This document shows, piece after piece, positions 1 to 9,651 of a stretch of 64,000 bases of DNA. Position 1 is the first letter of the stretch. Each line of letters begins with the position of its first letter. The translations under genes and the position numbers were made by a program. The notes below the pieces were generated by a model. The model was not told the DNA's origin. It did not search any database and was given only the letters and a program-made list of their open reading frames with translations. Origin of the DNA: Oryzias latipes (taxonomy: Eukaryota > Chordata > Actinopteri > Beloniformes > Adrianichthyidae); contig NC_019871.2 of the NCBI RefSeq assembly GCF_002234675.1, forward strand, positions 28,024,094 through 28,088,093. Direction: 5' to 3'.

Positions 1-58
1 ACATTAAAACACATCAAAATATAAAAACAAGCATTGACGATTTAAAAATAAATAAATA
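1..58 (-). mobile_element. 3'-terminal scrap of an L2-type LINE
   Basis: The first bases, an A-rich run around 'acaagcattgacgattta', closely match 13803-13848, which lies in the 3' UTR of the L2 element described below. The piece is cut off by the window edge, so its extent is unknown. It shows that the same LINE family was inserted just left of the window or at its edge. Confidence 0.5.
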
Positions 59-142
59 AATAAAATTAATTAGTATGCGATGGAGCTCAAAATTGGTTCG
101 TAAGTTCATTTATGTTAGTGTGTCAATGACTCATAGTAATTC

Positions 143-410
143 TGGCCGTTGAGCTCGTTGTAGTATTGTCGTTGGAAGTTCGTAATAATGGAAGTTACTG
201 AGCTCGTGTAAGTAGAATGCATAATGGAAGTTTATGGCGTTGAGCCCGTCATAGTGTGATGGAAGCTTCGAATAATGGATGTTACTAAGCTTGTGTAAAT
301 ATTATGCCAAATGAAATGTTTATGGCCGTTAAGCCCGTCATAGTATGAGATGGAAGCTTCGGATATGGGGTTATTTCAGCATGGCATAGGATGTCATCGG
401 GAGCATTGTA
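143..410. repeat. degenerate tandem repeat, about 90-bp unit, three copies
   Basis: The phrase 'tggccgttgagcccgtc' recurs in diverged form at about 143, 235 and 323, spaced 92 and 88 bp. Each copy is followed by variants of 'gatggaagcttcgaataatgg' shortened by small indels. No coding sense is apparent. The unit is unrelated to the 88-bp minisatellite at 3060-3475. Confidence 0.5.
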
Positions 411-838
411 TTGGATGTAAGTTAGTGTCATCATACGGGTCGTTCATGGCGGCTAAAATTATAGTTCCGCACAGCGTTTGCGGACGTGGGCTTTACGTTC
501 TGAGATCGGGGGCCTGTTTCAGAAAGGAGGTTAAGTGTAAACTCTGAGTGCGTTAACCCTGAAATCAGGGAAACCCTGGGTTTTCCGTTTCAGAATGGGA
601 GGTTTGTTAAACCAGAGAAAGCAGAGTAAGTCAAACCCGTTTCTGAAAGAGAGGTAACTTATACTCGGAGTCAGTGTCCATGGTTACTTACGCTGTGAAC
701 CTAACCTGGTCGGGAGCAGGTTTTATTCTCTAAACTCAAGGTTTCTGCCGGTCCCCTCCCCTTTTTAAAGACGAAGCGGTATTTTTCGCTTTAACCTTCA
801 TTGCTCAAATTTCCGTCACACAGAGACAAGTGACAAGA

Positions 839-1213
839 ATGGCTTGTCCTTTTTTGGAGGACCCAATAGACGAGGACGCTGCATTAATTCGTAGAGAATT
901 ACATTTACGTTGTGCGAGGATTTTGAGACCTAGACTCGATTTTTTTGTCATTTCCCCATACGTTTTTGTTTGAGCGTTACCGTTTTTCGTTGCAGTCAAT
1001 TACATATATACAATGAAAACATTAGATATGTATTGCTATGTAGATGTTTCATATGTCAAATATTGTCAACAAAGCCTCCATCCATGACATGCTCAAATTT
1101 ACTTGATTGAATTATGTTTTTATACTTCATTTTTAGCTGCTGCCATGTTCTTTTAATTCCTGCAGGATTACATCTACACGAAAATGAAATCAGGGACATT
1201 GGATTAGATTAAT
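839..1213 (+). pseudogene. HARBI1-like transposase remnant, start and end only
   Basis: The ATG at 839 opens with MACPFLEDPIDE and about 35 codons follow, matching the start of HARBI1-type nucleases as I know the family (acidic N-terminus, then an arginine-rich stretch). Homology then fails after a T-run; copy 2 shows a YRFSLQSITYI-like piece in the same place. Near 1163-1213 a short tail reading GLHLHENEIRDIGLD and a stop looks like the C-terminus. The whole catalytic DDE region is absent. The function was DNA cleavage for transposition; this copy cannot perform it. Confidence 0.65.
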
Positions 1214-1586
1214 GTAACAATTACTTTTAGGAAACACAATTTGCTAGTACTGCTTAATTTTTTAATCCCATATAAACCTATACCACTTGATCAATACAAG
1301 GGTAGACAAAAGTTCACTTTTAAAAACACAATTGAATGTATTAATATTAAACTGACCAACGTTTGCAAGAGGGGAAGGTTAACAAAAAAAAGTCCTCTAA
1401 ACATTACCGACGTTAAATCCACCCCCCCCCCCCCATTGGTTCTGTACACTATGCAGCATTTCATGCAATTACACCAGGAATAACACTTCAAAAGTACACC
1501 TAAATATCGCCATTTTTATTTCACACCTAACGCTATTTAAAAAGTTATTACAGCCAATATTTTATAACAATGATTTAAATACAAAC

Positions 1587-1760
1587 TTAGGGATTAACTT
1601 GAGCAGCTATGTTTTCCCACGCTAACTGTCTCTGTTTTGCAGATGCAGCGGTGTTGCTTTTCTTCCGGAATATGTGCTCATATTCATTGTAACTCTGCAG
1701 CAGCACGTCAAGTTCAGCTGGCGAAAAATACGCAGACCTCTTTTTTTCCACGGTTGCCAT
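1587..1760 (-). CDS. Myb/SANT-like protein fragment of Harbinger copy 1 (57 aa)
   Basis: A 57-codon ORF runs from the ATG at 1760 to the TAA at 1587. It reads MATVEKKRSAYFSPAELDVL, followed by a helix-rich stretch with YNEYEHIFRKKSNTAA and a tryptophan near residue 49. This is the start of the Myb/SANT-like DNA-binding protein that autonomous fish Harbinger elements encode beside the transposase; in that family it helps the transposase reach the nucleus and the transposon ends. It lies on the strand opposite the transposase remnant, as expected for convergent Harbinger genes. Full-length partners are much longer, so this is probably the first part only, closed by a chance stop or a lost exon. 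Copy 2 lacks this region. Confidence 0.6.
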   Translation of the reverse strand: MATVEKKRSAYFSPAELDVLLQSYNEYEHIFRKKSNTAASAKQRQLAWENIAAQVNP

Positions 1761-1976
1761 GGTGACTCGTAATATCTGCGCTCCATAGATAACGGCTTCT
1801 TATAGTCGCGGTGCGCACGCTTACCTCCGAATCAGTCCACTCAGAGTTGATTGAACTAACTCCAATCAGCTTCTCTGAAACAGAAAACTCAGAGTTGTTA
1901 ATCTCTCGATTGACCAACTCAGAGTTCAAGTTTAACCTCAGAGTTGGTTGAACCTCCTTTCTGAAACAGGCCCCTG

Positions 1977-3003
1977 GGGCCTGTTTCAGAAAGGAGGTTA
2001 AGTGTAAACTCTGAGTGGGTTAACCCTGAAATCAGGGAAACCCTGGGTTTTCCGTTTCAGAATGGGAGGTTTGTTAAACCAGAGTAAACAGAGTAAGTCA
2101 AACCCGTTTCTGAAAGAGAGGTAACTTATACTCGGAGTCAGTGTCCATGGTTACTTACGCTGTGAACCTAACCTGGTCGGGAGCAGGTTTTATCCCCTTA
2201 ACTCAAGGTTTTTGCCGGTCCCCTCCCCTTTTTAAAGACGAAGCGGTATTTGTCGCTTTAACCTTCATTGCCCAAATTTCCGTCACACAGACACGGTCTA
2301 AGTGACAAGAATGGCTTGTTCTTTTTTGGAGGACCCAATAGACGAGGAGGCTGCATTAATTTGTAGAGAATTACATTTACGTCGTGCGAGGATTTTGAGA
2401 CCTAGACTTGATTTTTTTTGTCATTTCCCCATATGTTTTTGTTTGAGCGTTTTTACCGTTTACCGTTTTTCGTTGCAGTCAATTACATATATACAATGAA
2501 AACAACATTAGATATGTATTGCTATGTAGATGTTTCATATGTCAAATATTGTCAACAAAGCCTACATCCATGACATGCTCAAATTTGACCTGATTGAATT
2601 ATGTTATTATACTTCATTTTTAGCTGCTGCCATAATCTTTTAATTCCTGCAGGATTGCATCTACATGAAAATGAAATCAGGGACATTGAATTAGATTAAT
2701 GTAACAATTACTTTTTGGAAACACAATTTGCTAGCACTGCTTACTTTCTTAATCCCATATAAACCTATACCACTTGATCAATACAAGGGTAGTGTTGCAG
2801 TGTGTGTGCGCTCCATTGATAATGGCTTCTTATAGTCGCGGTGCGCACGCTTAACTCCGAATCAGTCCACTCAGAATTGATTGACCTAACGCGGATCAGC
2901 TTCTCTGAAACAGAAAACTCAGAGTTGTTAATCTCTCGATTGACCAACTCAGAGTTCAAGTTTAACCTCAGAGTTGGTTGAACCTCCTTTCTGAAACAGG
3001 CCC
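1977..3003 (+). mobile_element. PIF/Harbinger transposon, copy 2
   Basis: It has the same inverted ends as copy 1 and is about 95 percent alike over shared parts by eye. It is flanked on both sides by CTG (1974-1976 and 3004-3006), a clean 3-bp target duplication. It keeps a transposase start at 2311 (MACSFLEDPIDEEAAL), the YRFSLQSITYI piece near 2460-2490 and the C-terminal scrap near 2650-2695. It lacks roughly the 490 bp that hold the Myb ORF in copy 1; the join is near 2792. Length is 1,027 bp. Confidence 0.8.
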
Positions 3004-3059
3004 CTGGTATGAGTACTTATGTTGGCTCCCATTTCATTTTTTTCCCTCTCTCTTTCAGA

Positions 3060-3475
3060 TAGTATGCTCCCCTGGTGAACGGAAGCGGCCCAACGGTCAA
3101 TGGTGCCGGGTAAACACATAGCAGATCCACTAGATAGCATGTTCCCCTTCGTAGAGTGGTTCTCGAACGGGAGCGGCCCCACGGTCAATGGTGCCGGGGT
3201 AAACACATAGCAGATACACTAGATAGAATGTTCCCTTCGTAGAGTGGTTCTCGAACGGGAGCGGCCCAACGGTAAATGATGCCGGGGTAAACACATAGTA
3301 GATCCACTAGATAGCATGTTCCCCTTCGTAGAGTGGTTCTCGAACGGGAGCGGCCCAACGGTAAATGATGCCGGGGTAAACACATAGTAGATCCACTAGA
3401 TAGCATGTTCCTTTCGTAGAGTGGTTCTCGAATGGGAGCGTCCCAATGGTCAATGGTGCCAGGTAAACACATAGC
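3060..3475. repeat. minisatellite, 87-89-bp unit, about 4.7 copies
   Basis: The phrase 'taaacacatagcagatcc' and close variants start at about 3111, 3200, 3288, 3377 and 3464, giving units of 89, 88, 89 and 87 bp. Each unit also holds 'gtagagtggttctcgaacgg'. Unit lengths are not multiples of three, so the 113-codon minus-strand ORF that crosses the array is not a repeat protein. The array abuts the right end of Harbinger copy 2. Confidence 0.85.
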
Positions 3476-3715
3476 AGTCATACTGGAAAATGGAATGAAA
3501 TAAAAATGCAATGCCGCCGAAAACACACCTCATGTTATTTACACAGTGATTATACATTCACATTTTCTTCCTCTGGATGATATTGGTGTTGGGGGTTTTG
3601 TTCCCCGAAAGTGTAAGGAAAAGAATTATCTCAAGGAATTGAACGGAGCCTTATTCCAAAACGAAGTTGTGAATCAAGTTGTGAATGCCAACCTAAAGAT
3701 GTTGTGAAATAAATA

Positions 3716-4194
3716 TTCTTCTGCAAGAGTTGTCTGACTGAAATGGCATTGCTGTGCGACATCACGAGCCATCTGAATGTGATGAACCTGCAGCTGCATG
3801 GACGGGGGCGTGTCATCTCTGATATGTACAGTACAGTGCAGGCGTTTAAAACCAAGCTGAGTCTGTGGGAGACGCAGATGCGGAAAGAAAACTTGAGCCA
3901 CTTTCCCAGTTGCCAGACCATGAAAGAGAAGCTCTCTACCGCTGTGTTCCAGTTTGCTGACAAACTCAACATACGTGCCGCCGACTTCCGACGCCGATTT
4001 GCTGACTTTGAAGCCCAAAAATGCAGGTTTCAACTGCTCGGCAATCCTTTTGCAGTTTACGTGGAAAGCGCACCACCAAACCTACAAATGGAGTTATTGA
4101 GCTTCAGTGCAATGACACACTGAAGGAAAAGTATGACAGAGTGGGTGCTGCTGAGTTTGCACGTTTCATCCCCGACACAATGGCCGAGCTGCGC
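3716..4194 (+). pseudogene. hAT transposase relic (GTF2I-repeat/ZBED-like), left part
   Basis: From about 3728 the frame reads LTEMALLCDITSHLNVMNLQ and continues through KLSLWETQMRKENLSHFPSC to LGNPFAVYVESAPPNLQMEL. This is the C-terminal half of the hAT transposases found in GTF2IRD2-like and ZBED5-like proteins. Near 4096 one base is missing, and the frame then continues as ELQCNDTLKEKYDRVGAAEF and ARFIPDTM. The coding sequence stops at about 4194, where LINE A begins. It resumes at about 6832. The N-terminal BED finger and first catalytic parts are not present upstream. It is a dead gene fragment. Confidence 0.8.
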
Positions 4195-6831
4195 GATGGT
4201 GGAACGTGAAAAGGAGGGAGAGTGCCCAGCCATCCCCACCCCAAGACCCCCGCCGCAGCAGGCCAACGCCACACGGGAACAGGCAGAGAACAACCGCCCC
4301 CCGGGCGACCAAGACCGCCACCCAAGCCAGGGCCAGCAGGACCCCAGAGCCAGAGAGCAGGGAAGCACGGAGGGAAAGAGAGCGCCGCCCCAGCCCAACC
4401 AGGAGAGTAGCCCCCCCGCCGCGCCGGGAGAGCCCAACGCAGGGCCCCACCGGAGAAGGACGCCCACAGCCCCAGACGAGCACCCCATCACCACCCAGGA
4501 GTTCCGGGCATCCCCCCGCCCCAACCCCAGGTACGAGCCAGGACCCCCCAAGGGAGACCCGCTCCGCACTCCAGGCAGCCACCCACCCGGCCCACGGTTG
4601 GTCCAGGGAGGAGCAAGGCAGGGGCCCGACGCCCCCACCCAGGAGGGGGGACCCCGGGGAAAAAAGGGGGCCACAAGGGGTGTTGTAAACATGGCCCGAC
4701 CAGGCTCGGCCACAGTTGGAAATTTGGCGGGGCCCAGCGCTCAGGGGCAAGGACCAGGACCCACCCCCCAGGGACACCAACAGGAAGCCGGCACCCAGGG
4801 GACACGGCCGCCGTCGCCAAGGGGCCCGCACCCCCCACCAGGGAAGGGCTAGGGGACAGATGGTCCTAGGCCCCACCTTCCTTGCAAAATGTGTGTGCGT
4901 GTATGTGTGTTTGAGAGGGTGTGTGTGTGCATGTGTGTGTGTTTATGTTGGAATGTATATATTGAGGGGGGAGGGGGGGGTGTACTAAGGGGGGTGCAGT
5001 TACAATTGGTGGGCAAGGCACTAAGGGGACATCTCCTGATTACTCACAGTGATGTCCCCTCACCCTCCCCACCAAGGGGTCCTAAATGTCTAAGGTGCGG
5101 TTAAAATTGGCGGGTAGGGTGCTAGGAGGACATCTGCTGCTTGCTGGCAGTGATGTCCAAGCACCCCCCCTACCAAGGACCCTACATGTCTAAGGTGCAA
5201 ATAAAACCGAAAGAGGGGGGGCCCACTCCATACGGCAACCATAGGAGGGGGGCCACTGCCAAGTAGCCCCCCCCAAGGCGCATCGCAGGCTAAACCCCCC
5301 ACCCCCTCACCCCAATATGAGGTTACATGAGGAAGGGGGTAAGTTGGGGACAGCTGGTAGACTGTCCCCCGGTGGTCAAACAGCTGTCCCCTAGCCCCCC
5401 CCTCCCCCCCCCCCCCCCCAGCAAAGGGGCCAGGCCCACCCAGCCCAGGGGCCCCACCCCCCGAAGGCGCCGACACCCCAGGCCCGGCACCACCCACCCC
5501 ACACAGAGAGAGAGGAGCCGGAAAGCGTCGCCCCCCCCCCCCAGAACCACAGTGCATGCATGTAACTGTCGGGTAGATTACGACGCAGTGCTGACAAATG
5601 TCTGAGTTACTGAGACCCAACTTGAACATCCTCTGTCCAGTGTAGTAAATTCTGTGAAGAGTTTTGAAATGGATTAGCTGCAGATTTGGACTTTTTGTCA
5701 GTTTAAAGGTGTTTAGACAAAATTCTGACCAGAAGCTTCCATCTGTGCTGATGCTCAAATCCGCATCCCGTTTTGTTGTTGGAAGGGGAAATATTATTAT
5801 CTCAATTACATAAAAGTTTGTATATTTTGGAGAGAGTTTTATTCATTGAGAAATTAATCAGAGTGGTAACTACATCTGGTGGTTTTAAATTGTTGTCTCT
5901 GTATTTAAACTATTTAGTAATAATTGATTTAAGTTGCTGATATTCCAAGAAGTTATTTATTCCATGTTTGTCTTGAAGTTCCTGGGGAGTTATGAATCTT
6001 CTAGCAATATTTGTGTGCTCTAGTTGTTTTATGCCCCCTGCTTGCCAAGCTGGGAAGTGGATCATGTTTTTGTTTATAAGGATGTCTGGGTTGTTCCAGA
6101 TGGGTGTCATTTTGCATGGTTGAATTGATGATTTTGATATTTTGAGAAATTCCCACCAGGCTGTTAAAGTGGCATTTATATTAATACTTTTGAAACAATC
6201 CTGTTTTTTAACTGTTTGGCTAATAAATGGAAGATCTGACAGGTTGATCTTTCCACATAACGCCTGTTCCAAGTCTAACCATGAGTTGGTTTCTGGATTA
6301 TTTTTTAACCATTTTAAGATGTATTGTAATTTATTTGCAAGAAAGTAATTGTGGAAGTTAGGTAATTCTAATCCTCCACAGCTTTTTGCAGATTTTAAAG
6401 TTTTTAGACTAATTGTTGCAGGTTTATTGTTCCATAAAAAGCTTGATATGGATGAGTCTAATGCTTTGAACCATTTTAATGGCGGTTGTGTGGGAATCAT
6501 CGAGAATAGATAATTAACTTTGGGTAAGATTTTCATTTTTACCGTGGCTACCTTGCCCATAAGGGACAGAGGCAGGTTGGTCCAGCGTGTTAGATCGTCC
6601 TGTATGTCTTTCATTAATGGGGTGTGGTTTAGCTGCACCAGTTCTGATAGTTTGGGGGAAAAATTGATACCTAGATATTTGATATTTCCTGATTTAACTG
6701 GTATTTTGAGTCTTTGCTCTGCATTACTGTTCAGTGGTAATAAAACAGACTTATTCCAATTAATGGAATAGTCTGATATAGAGGAGAATTCATTAATGAT
6801 TGTTGCCGTTTCATTTACAGAATGTAAATTA
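4195..6831 (-). mobile_element. L1/Tx1-like LINE, copy A, 5'-truncated, inserted in the hAT relic
   Basis: Read on the minus strand, the C-terminal third of an L1/Tx1-type ORF2 (about 6820 to 5580) is followed by a GC-rich 3' UTR (5570 to 4195). The 3' UTR contains two tandem units of about 100 bp that start 'ccttagacat' (5205 to 5000) and then a long G/C-rich part that ends at 'cttttcacgttccacca'. Copies B, C and D carry about 600 bp more beyond that point, including polyadenylation signals, so copy A has lost its 3' tail or belongs to a shorter subfamily. No target duplication is visible. It interrupts the hAT gene in the opposite orientation. Confidence 0.8.
5579..6825 (-). pseudogene. L1/Tx1-like ORF2 C-terminal remnant
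   Basis: The reading begins near ETATIINEFSSISDYSINWN, just after the position where the catalytic FADD box should lie, then runs through KYLGINFSPKLSELVQLN, DLTRWTNLPLSLMGKVATVK and the thumb-like FLWNNKPATISLKTL. After a stop near 5910 and some frame damage it continues with LQLIHFKTLHRIYYTGQRMF and a C-x2-C-like end near 5630. These are the thumb and C-terminal segments of L1/Tx1-clade LINE reverse transcriptases. The endonuclease and RT palm are missing, so it cannot be active. Confidence 0.75.
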
Positions 6832-7135
6832 CGTAGACGCTGTCTATGTTTGGCAGCACATACCTGTGTGAAGACTGTTCTCTTTGATGAAGCTAAACAA
6901 AACATCACACAGGAACCGTGTTACTGATCAGCACCTTCACTCAATCCTGAGGATTTCCTCAGCTCAGAGCCTTACCCCGAACATTGATGAACTTGTACAA
7001 AAGATGAGACACCACCAAGTATCAGGCTCATCCTCAGACAAGGGAGCATCACAGAGCATTAACGTATATTTAGTTTTTAATTCAGTTAAATTTTTACATT
7101 TGTTTCTACAAGACATGGGATTTTTCTTTTAAGGA
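6832..7135 (+). pseudogene. hAT transposase relic, right part (dimerisation region)
   Basis: Starting near 6832 the frame reads TLSMFGSTYLCE, then after a one-base deletion near 6872 it continues as LFSLMKLNKTSHRNRVTDQH and SILRISSAQSLTPNIDELVQ to HHQVSGSSSDK. This is the hAT C-terminal dimerisation block and joins directly to the left part at 3716-4194. The two parts, brought together, lack only a few codons around the LINE insertion site. The ORF then runs on for about 20 unrelated codons to a stop at 7130-7132. Two frameshifts and the LINE insertion make it non-functional. Confidence 0.8.
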
Positions 7136-8723
7136 AGTATTTTTTTGTCTGTGTGCCATAATTTTTGGCATTTTATTTTATTTTATCTTTTTTATTTTTT
7201 TTTATTTATATTTATTTTTCAGTTAATGGACTCAGGGGAAATTGCAGACAAGAACCATGAGAAAGAATACAACTGAAGTGATTCATTCTATATTTTCTCA
7301 TTTTACTATTTGAAGCAGTAATTGGTAGGATAATAGAGCAGCATAATATTGCATTTTCAGTTCATAATACATGCAGTTTCATTTATGCATTTATCTTAAT
7401 ATAAGGAACATATTTTGTTTTTGAAGGAAAATTGCTTTTTTGCTGTTTGCCCGTTGAAAATGTTTTCTCTTTAACATACTGACAGAGCCATAAGAAAATA
7501 TTACTTTATTCATTTAATGTACAGGACATGTGATTTTTCTTTGAAGGCAGTTTGTTCTTGTCTGTGTGCCTGCTGAAAAATGTTTTCCCGATCATTCATT
7601 TAATCATTAAATAATACACTGTATTAGGTCTTGGTTCAATAGGCTACATGCAACCATTTCAATATGATTTAATAAACATTGAACCAGTCTGACCTTCGGC
7701 TTATAGCCAATTTGTTTTTTTGGCCCTCTGTGCATTTGACGTTGACATCCCTGGTCTAAATTTTCAGCTCAGACAAGGAGAAGACTTGAGCTGTGGCGCT
7801 GTGGGATTTTTGATCACCGCTGTGATGAACCAGCAGGGGGCGCGGTGTTGTGGTTGAACACAATTACAACGCAGTATTCTGTATTAACAAATAACAGTAA
7901 CAACTAACTATCCATCTAATGAACTAACTATATAGGTGTGTAGAATGACTATGTGTGTGAGTGTGTCAGCGCACTGTGTGTGTAGGAGGAAGAGGCGCAC
8001 ACGTGTGTTGGGGGTGCATGTTGATTCTTCTGCAGTGGACTGCTCTGGAGCTGCATGCAAGGCTTCACCTGTGCTCTCTGGTACAGACATCTTCTCAGAA
8101 TATTATATACTGCCCAGTAATAAACAGACTGCAGACACTTTGTCACCTTTCCAGTAGCCATGAAGCCTGACACCCATGAAGAACGCGGGGCAGGAGGCTC
8201 CGCCTTTGTTTTACAGACACCTAACTTTGCGTTGCACAAAATATTTTCCAAAGAAAACATGTAGTGATATTCATCGCACTCTAACAGTGCGCGTTCATGT
8301 ATGGTGTTACAGAGTGAATGAGAACAGTTATAACTCCCCCCCAACACAAAATCCTCCGGCGGGGGCGGCCGTGTCGCGCACTCAAGAACGCACGCAGCTT
8401 ATAATGGAAATGAATACAATCGAAATTAATAATTACAACGCATTTCCTCGCAAGACGAAAACTTATGTTGAAGAATGAGGATGTGTATGTGCTGCTGAAA
8501 CAGCGCGCTTGTGTGTGTTAGAGGGAGCGCGTGCAGCGCAAGAGGGAGTGACAGGCGCAGCGCAGGGAGTGAAGGAGAACAGTAATGAAACGTTTCCCCC
8601 AGAAGCCCTTGGAAGTCTGAACACAGGACTAGCAGAAAAAGTAAATTATCAGCAAAGATGAATGTGTTTAATGTGTTTATTATAGTTCCAATCATGCACC
8701 ATATGCAGAATTAAAAAAAAAAA
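7136..8723. other. no gene; probable hAT 3' flank and low-complexity DNA
   Basis: From 7136 to about 7755 there are internally repeated phrases such as 'tgatttttctttgaaggcag' and 'tgctgaaaatgttttc', which suggests the 3' UTR of the hAT unit. From 7790 to 8720 there is no convincing exon. It has a GC-rich patch at 8345-8395 and a purine-rich stretch with many 'gcgc' at 8500-8580. ORFs of 60-132 codons here look accidental and show no family resemblance. Confidence 0.4.
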
Positions 8724-8756
8724 AGTGCGGTGGTGCGGTTATCGTCACACCCCTAG
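8724..8756. mobile_element. right terminus of a hAT-like MITE
   Basis: After an A-run the sequence 'gcggttatcgtcacacccct' ends at 8756. Its inverse, 'aggggtgtgacgataaccgc', resembles the ends of common fish hAT-type non-autonomous elements. I found no matching left end, so only this terminus is called. Confidence 0.4.
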
Positions 8757-9020
8757 AGAAATGAAGCCAAGAGGCCCATGATCACTCTGGATGAACTGCA
8801 GAGATCTACAGCTGAGGTGGGAGAGTCTGTCCATAGGACAACAATCAGCTGTATACTGCACAAATCTGACTTTTATGGAAGAGTGGCATGAAGAAAGCTG
8901 TATCTTAAAGATATCCATAGGAAGTGTTGTTTAAAGTTTGCCACAAGCCACCTGGGAGACACAACCTTGGCAAAAGGTTGAAAAGTTCAAGGGAGCCGAA
9001 TACTTTCGCAAGGCAGTATA
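8757..9020 (+). pseudogene. Tc1/mariner transposase fragment
   Basis: The frame from about 8766 reads AKRPMITLDELQRSTAEVGE, then SVHRTTISCILHKSDFYGRV, which is the second helix-turn-helix of Tc1-type transposases. A TGA stands where arginine is expected (8888-8890), and it then continues with LKFATSHLGDT. The stretch ends at 'tactttcgcaaggcagtata', the typical Tc1 outer terminus. The DDE catalytic domain has been deleted between these points. It is a dead, internally deleted copy. Confidence 0.8.
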
Positions 9021-9209
9021 TTACCACATATCAGAATCTAAGAAGAAATTCAAATACATTTGAAAGATTTAATCAGGAGATATGAGCCTCCTGTGTGAGA
9101 AGCTTAATGCCATGAAATAGTTGATGTAAGATCATTTATAAAAACTTTAATATCTTATTGCTGAAAATCGTTAACTTGCTGTTTCTACATGTGGAGTTAT
9201 GAAATAGAG

Positions 9210-9620
9210 CAGGCGTGTCACACTCATTTTCACTGAGGGTCAGATCAGCATAGTGGCTGTCCTCAAAGGGCCAGATAGAACTTCCACATGTAACTAAATG
9301 TAATGAAAAATAAACGTAACTACTCCTTAATGTTGCTCCTTAATTATTATTATTATTATTATTTATTAAGTAATTATTATTATGCTAAATAACTCATTGT
9401 TAATTTATTATAACTTTTTAAGTGAAAATTACAGTTGCATAGAAAACATATGTTAAGACCTGCAAACATTGAATAATTACAATAGCAGCTACACATAAAT
9501 AATATATAATCAACTACAATTTTTACTTTAAGAAATTAAAAACTTTTATGCTCTCGCGCGCCACATAAAATGACACGGCGGGCCACATTCGGCCCGCGGG
9601 CCTTGAGTTTGACACATGTG
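9210..9620. mobile_element. hAT-like MITE, 411 bp
   Basis: The left end is 'caggcgtgtcacactcattt' and the right end is 'gcccgcgggccttgagtttg' followed by acacatgtg. Read inward, the two share 'gtgtca.actca'. The flanks 'aaatagag' (9202-9209) and 'aaatttag' (9621-9628) agree in six of eight bases, as expected for an old 8-bp hAT target duplication. The interior is AT-rich with an ATT run at 9341-9365 and no coding capacity. Confidence 0.7.
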
Positions 9621-9651
9621 AAATTTAGGATAACAGAGAAATATGAAATAC

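Larger units (their letters stand above)
510..1973 (+). mobile_element. PIF/Harbinger transposon, copy 1, internally deleted
   Basis: The element begins 'gggcctgtttcagaaagg' and ends with its inverse 'cctttctgaaacaggccc'. Subterminal 'aactctgagtt' motifs lie inside both ends. On its right lies CTG, which is also the left flank of the next copy; its left flank is CGG. Three-base CWG or TWA target duplications are known for the Harbinger group. Inside are the start of a HARBI1-like transposase (839 onward), the end of that gene (about 1163-1213) and, on the opposite strand, a 57-codon Myb/SANT-like ORF. The middle of the transposase is missing, so the copy is not autonomous. Length is 1,464 bp. 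Confidence 0.8.

Noticed and set aside
3060..3475. CRISPR-like regular repeat
   Set aside because: Units are contiguous tandem copies without unique spacers, and the DNA is vertebrate.
3185..3526. 113-codon minus-strand ORF with repeating words
   Set aside because: Comes from the minisatellite; units of 87-89 bp do not keep frame, so no repeat protein is meant.
4057..4876. Long overlapping ORFs on both strands (up to 239 codons), proline- and arginine-rich
   Set aside because: They lie in the GC-rich 3' UTR of LINE copy A, appear in all frames and are not kept as proteins between copies A, B, C and D.
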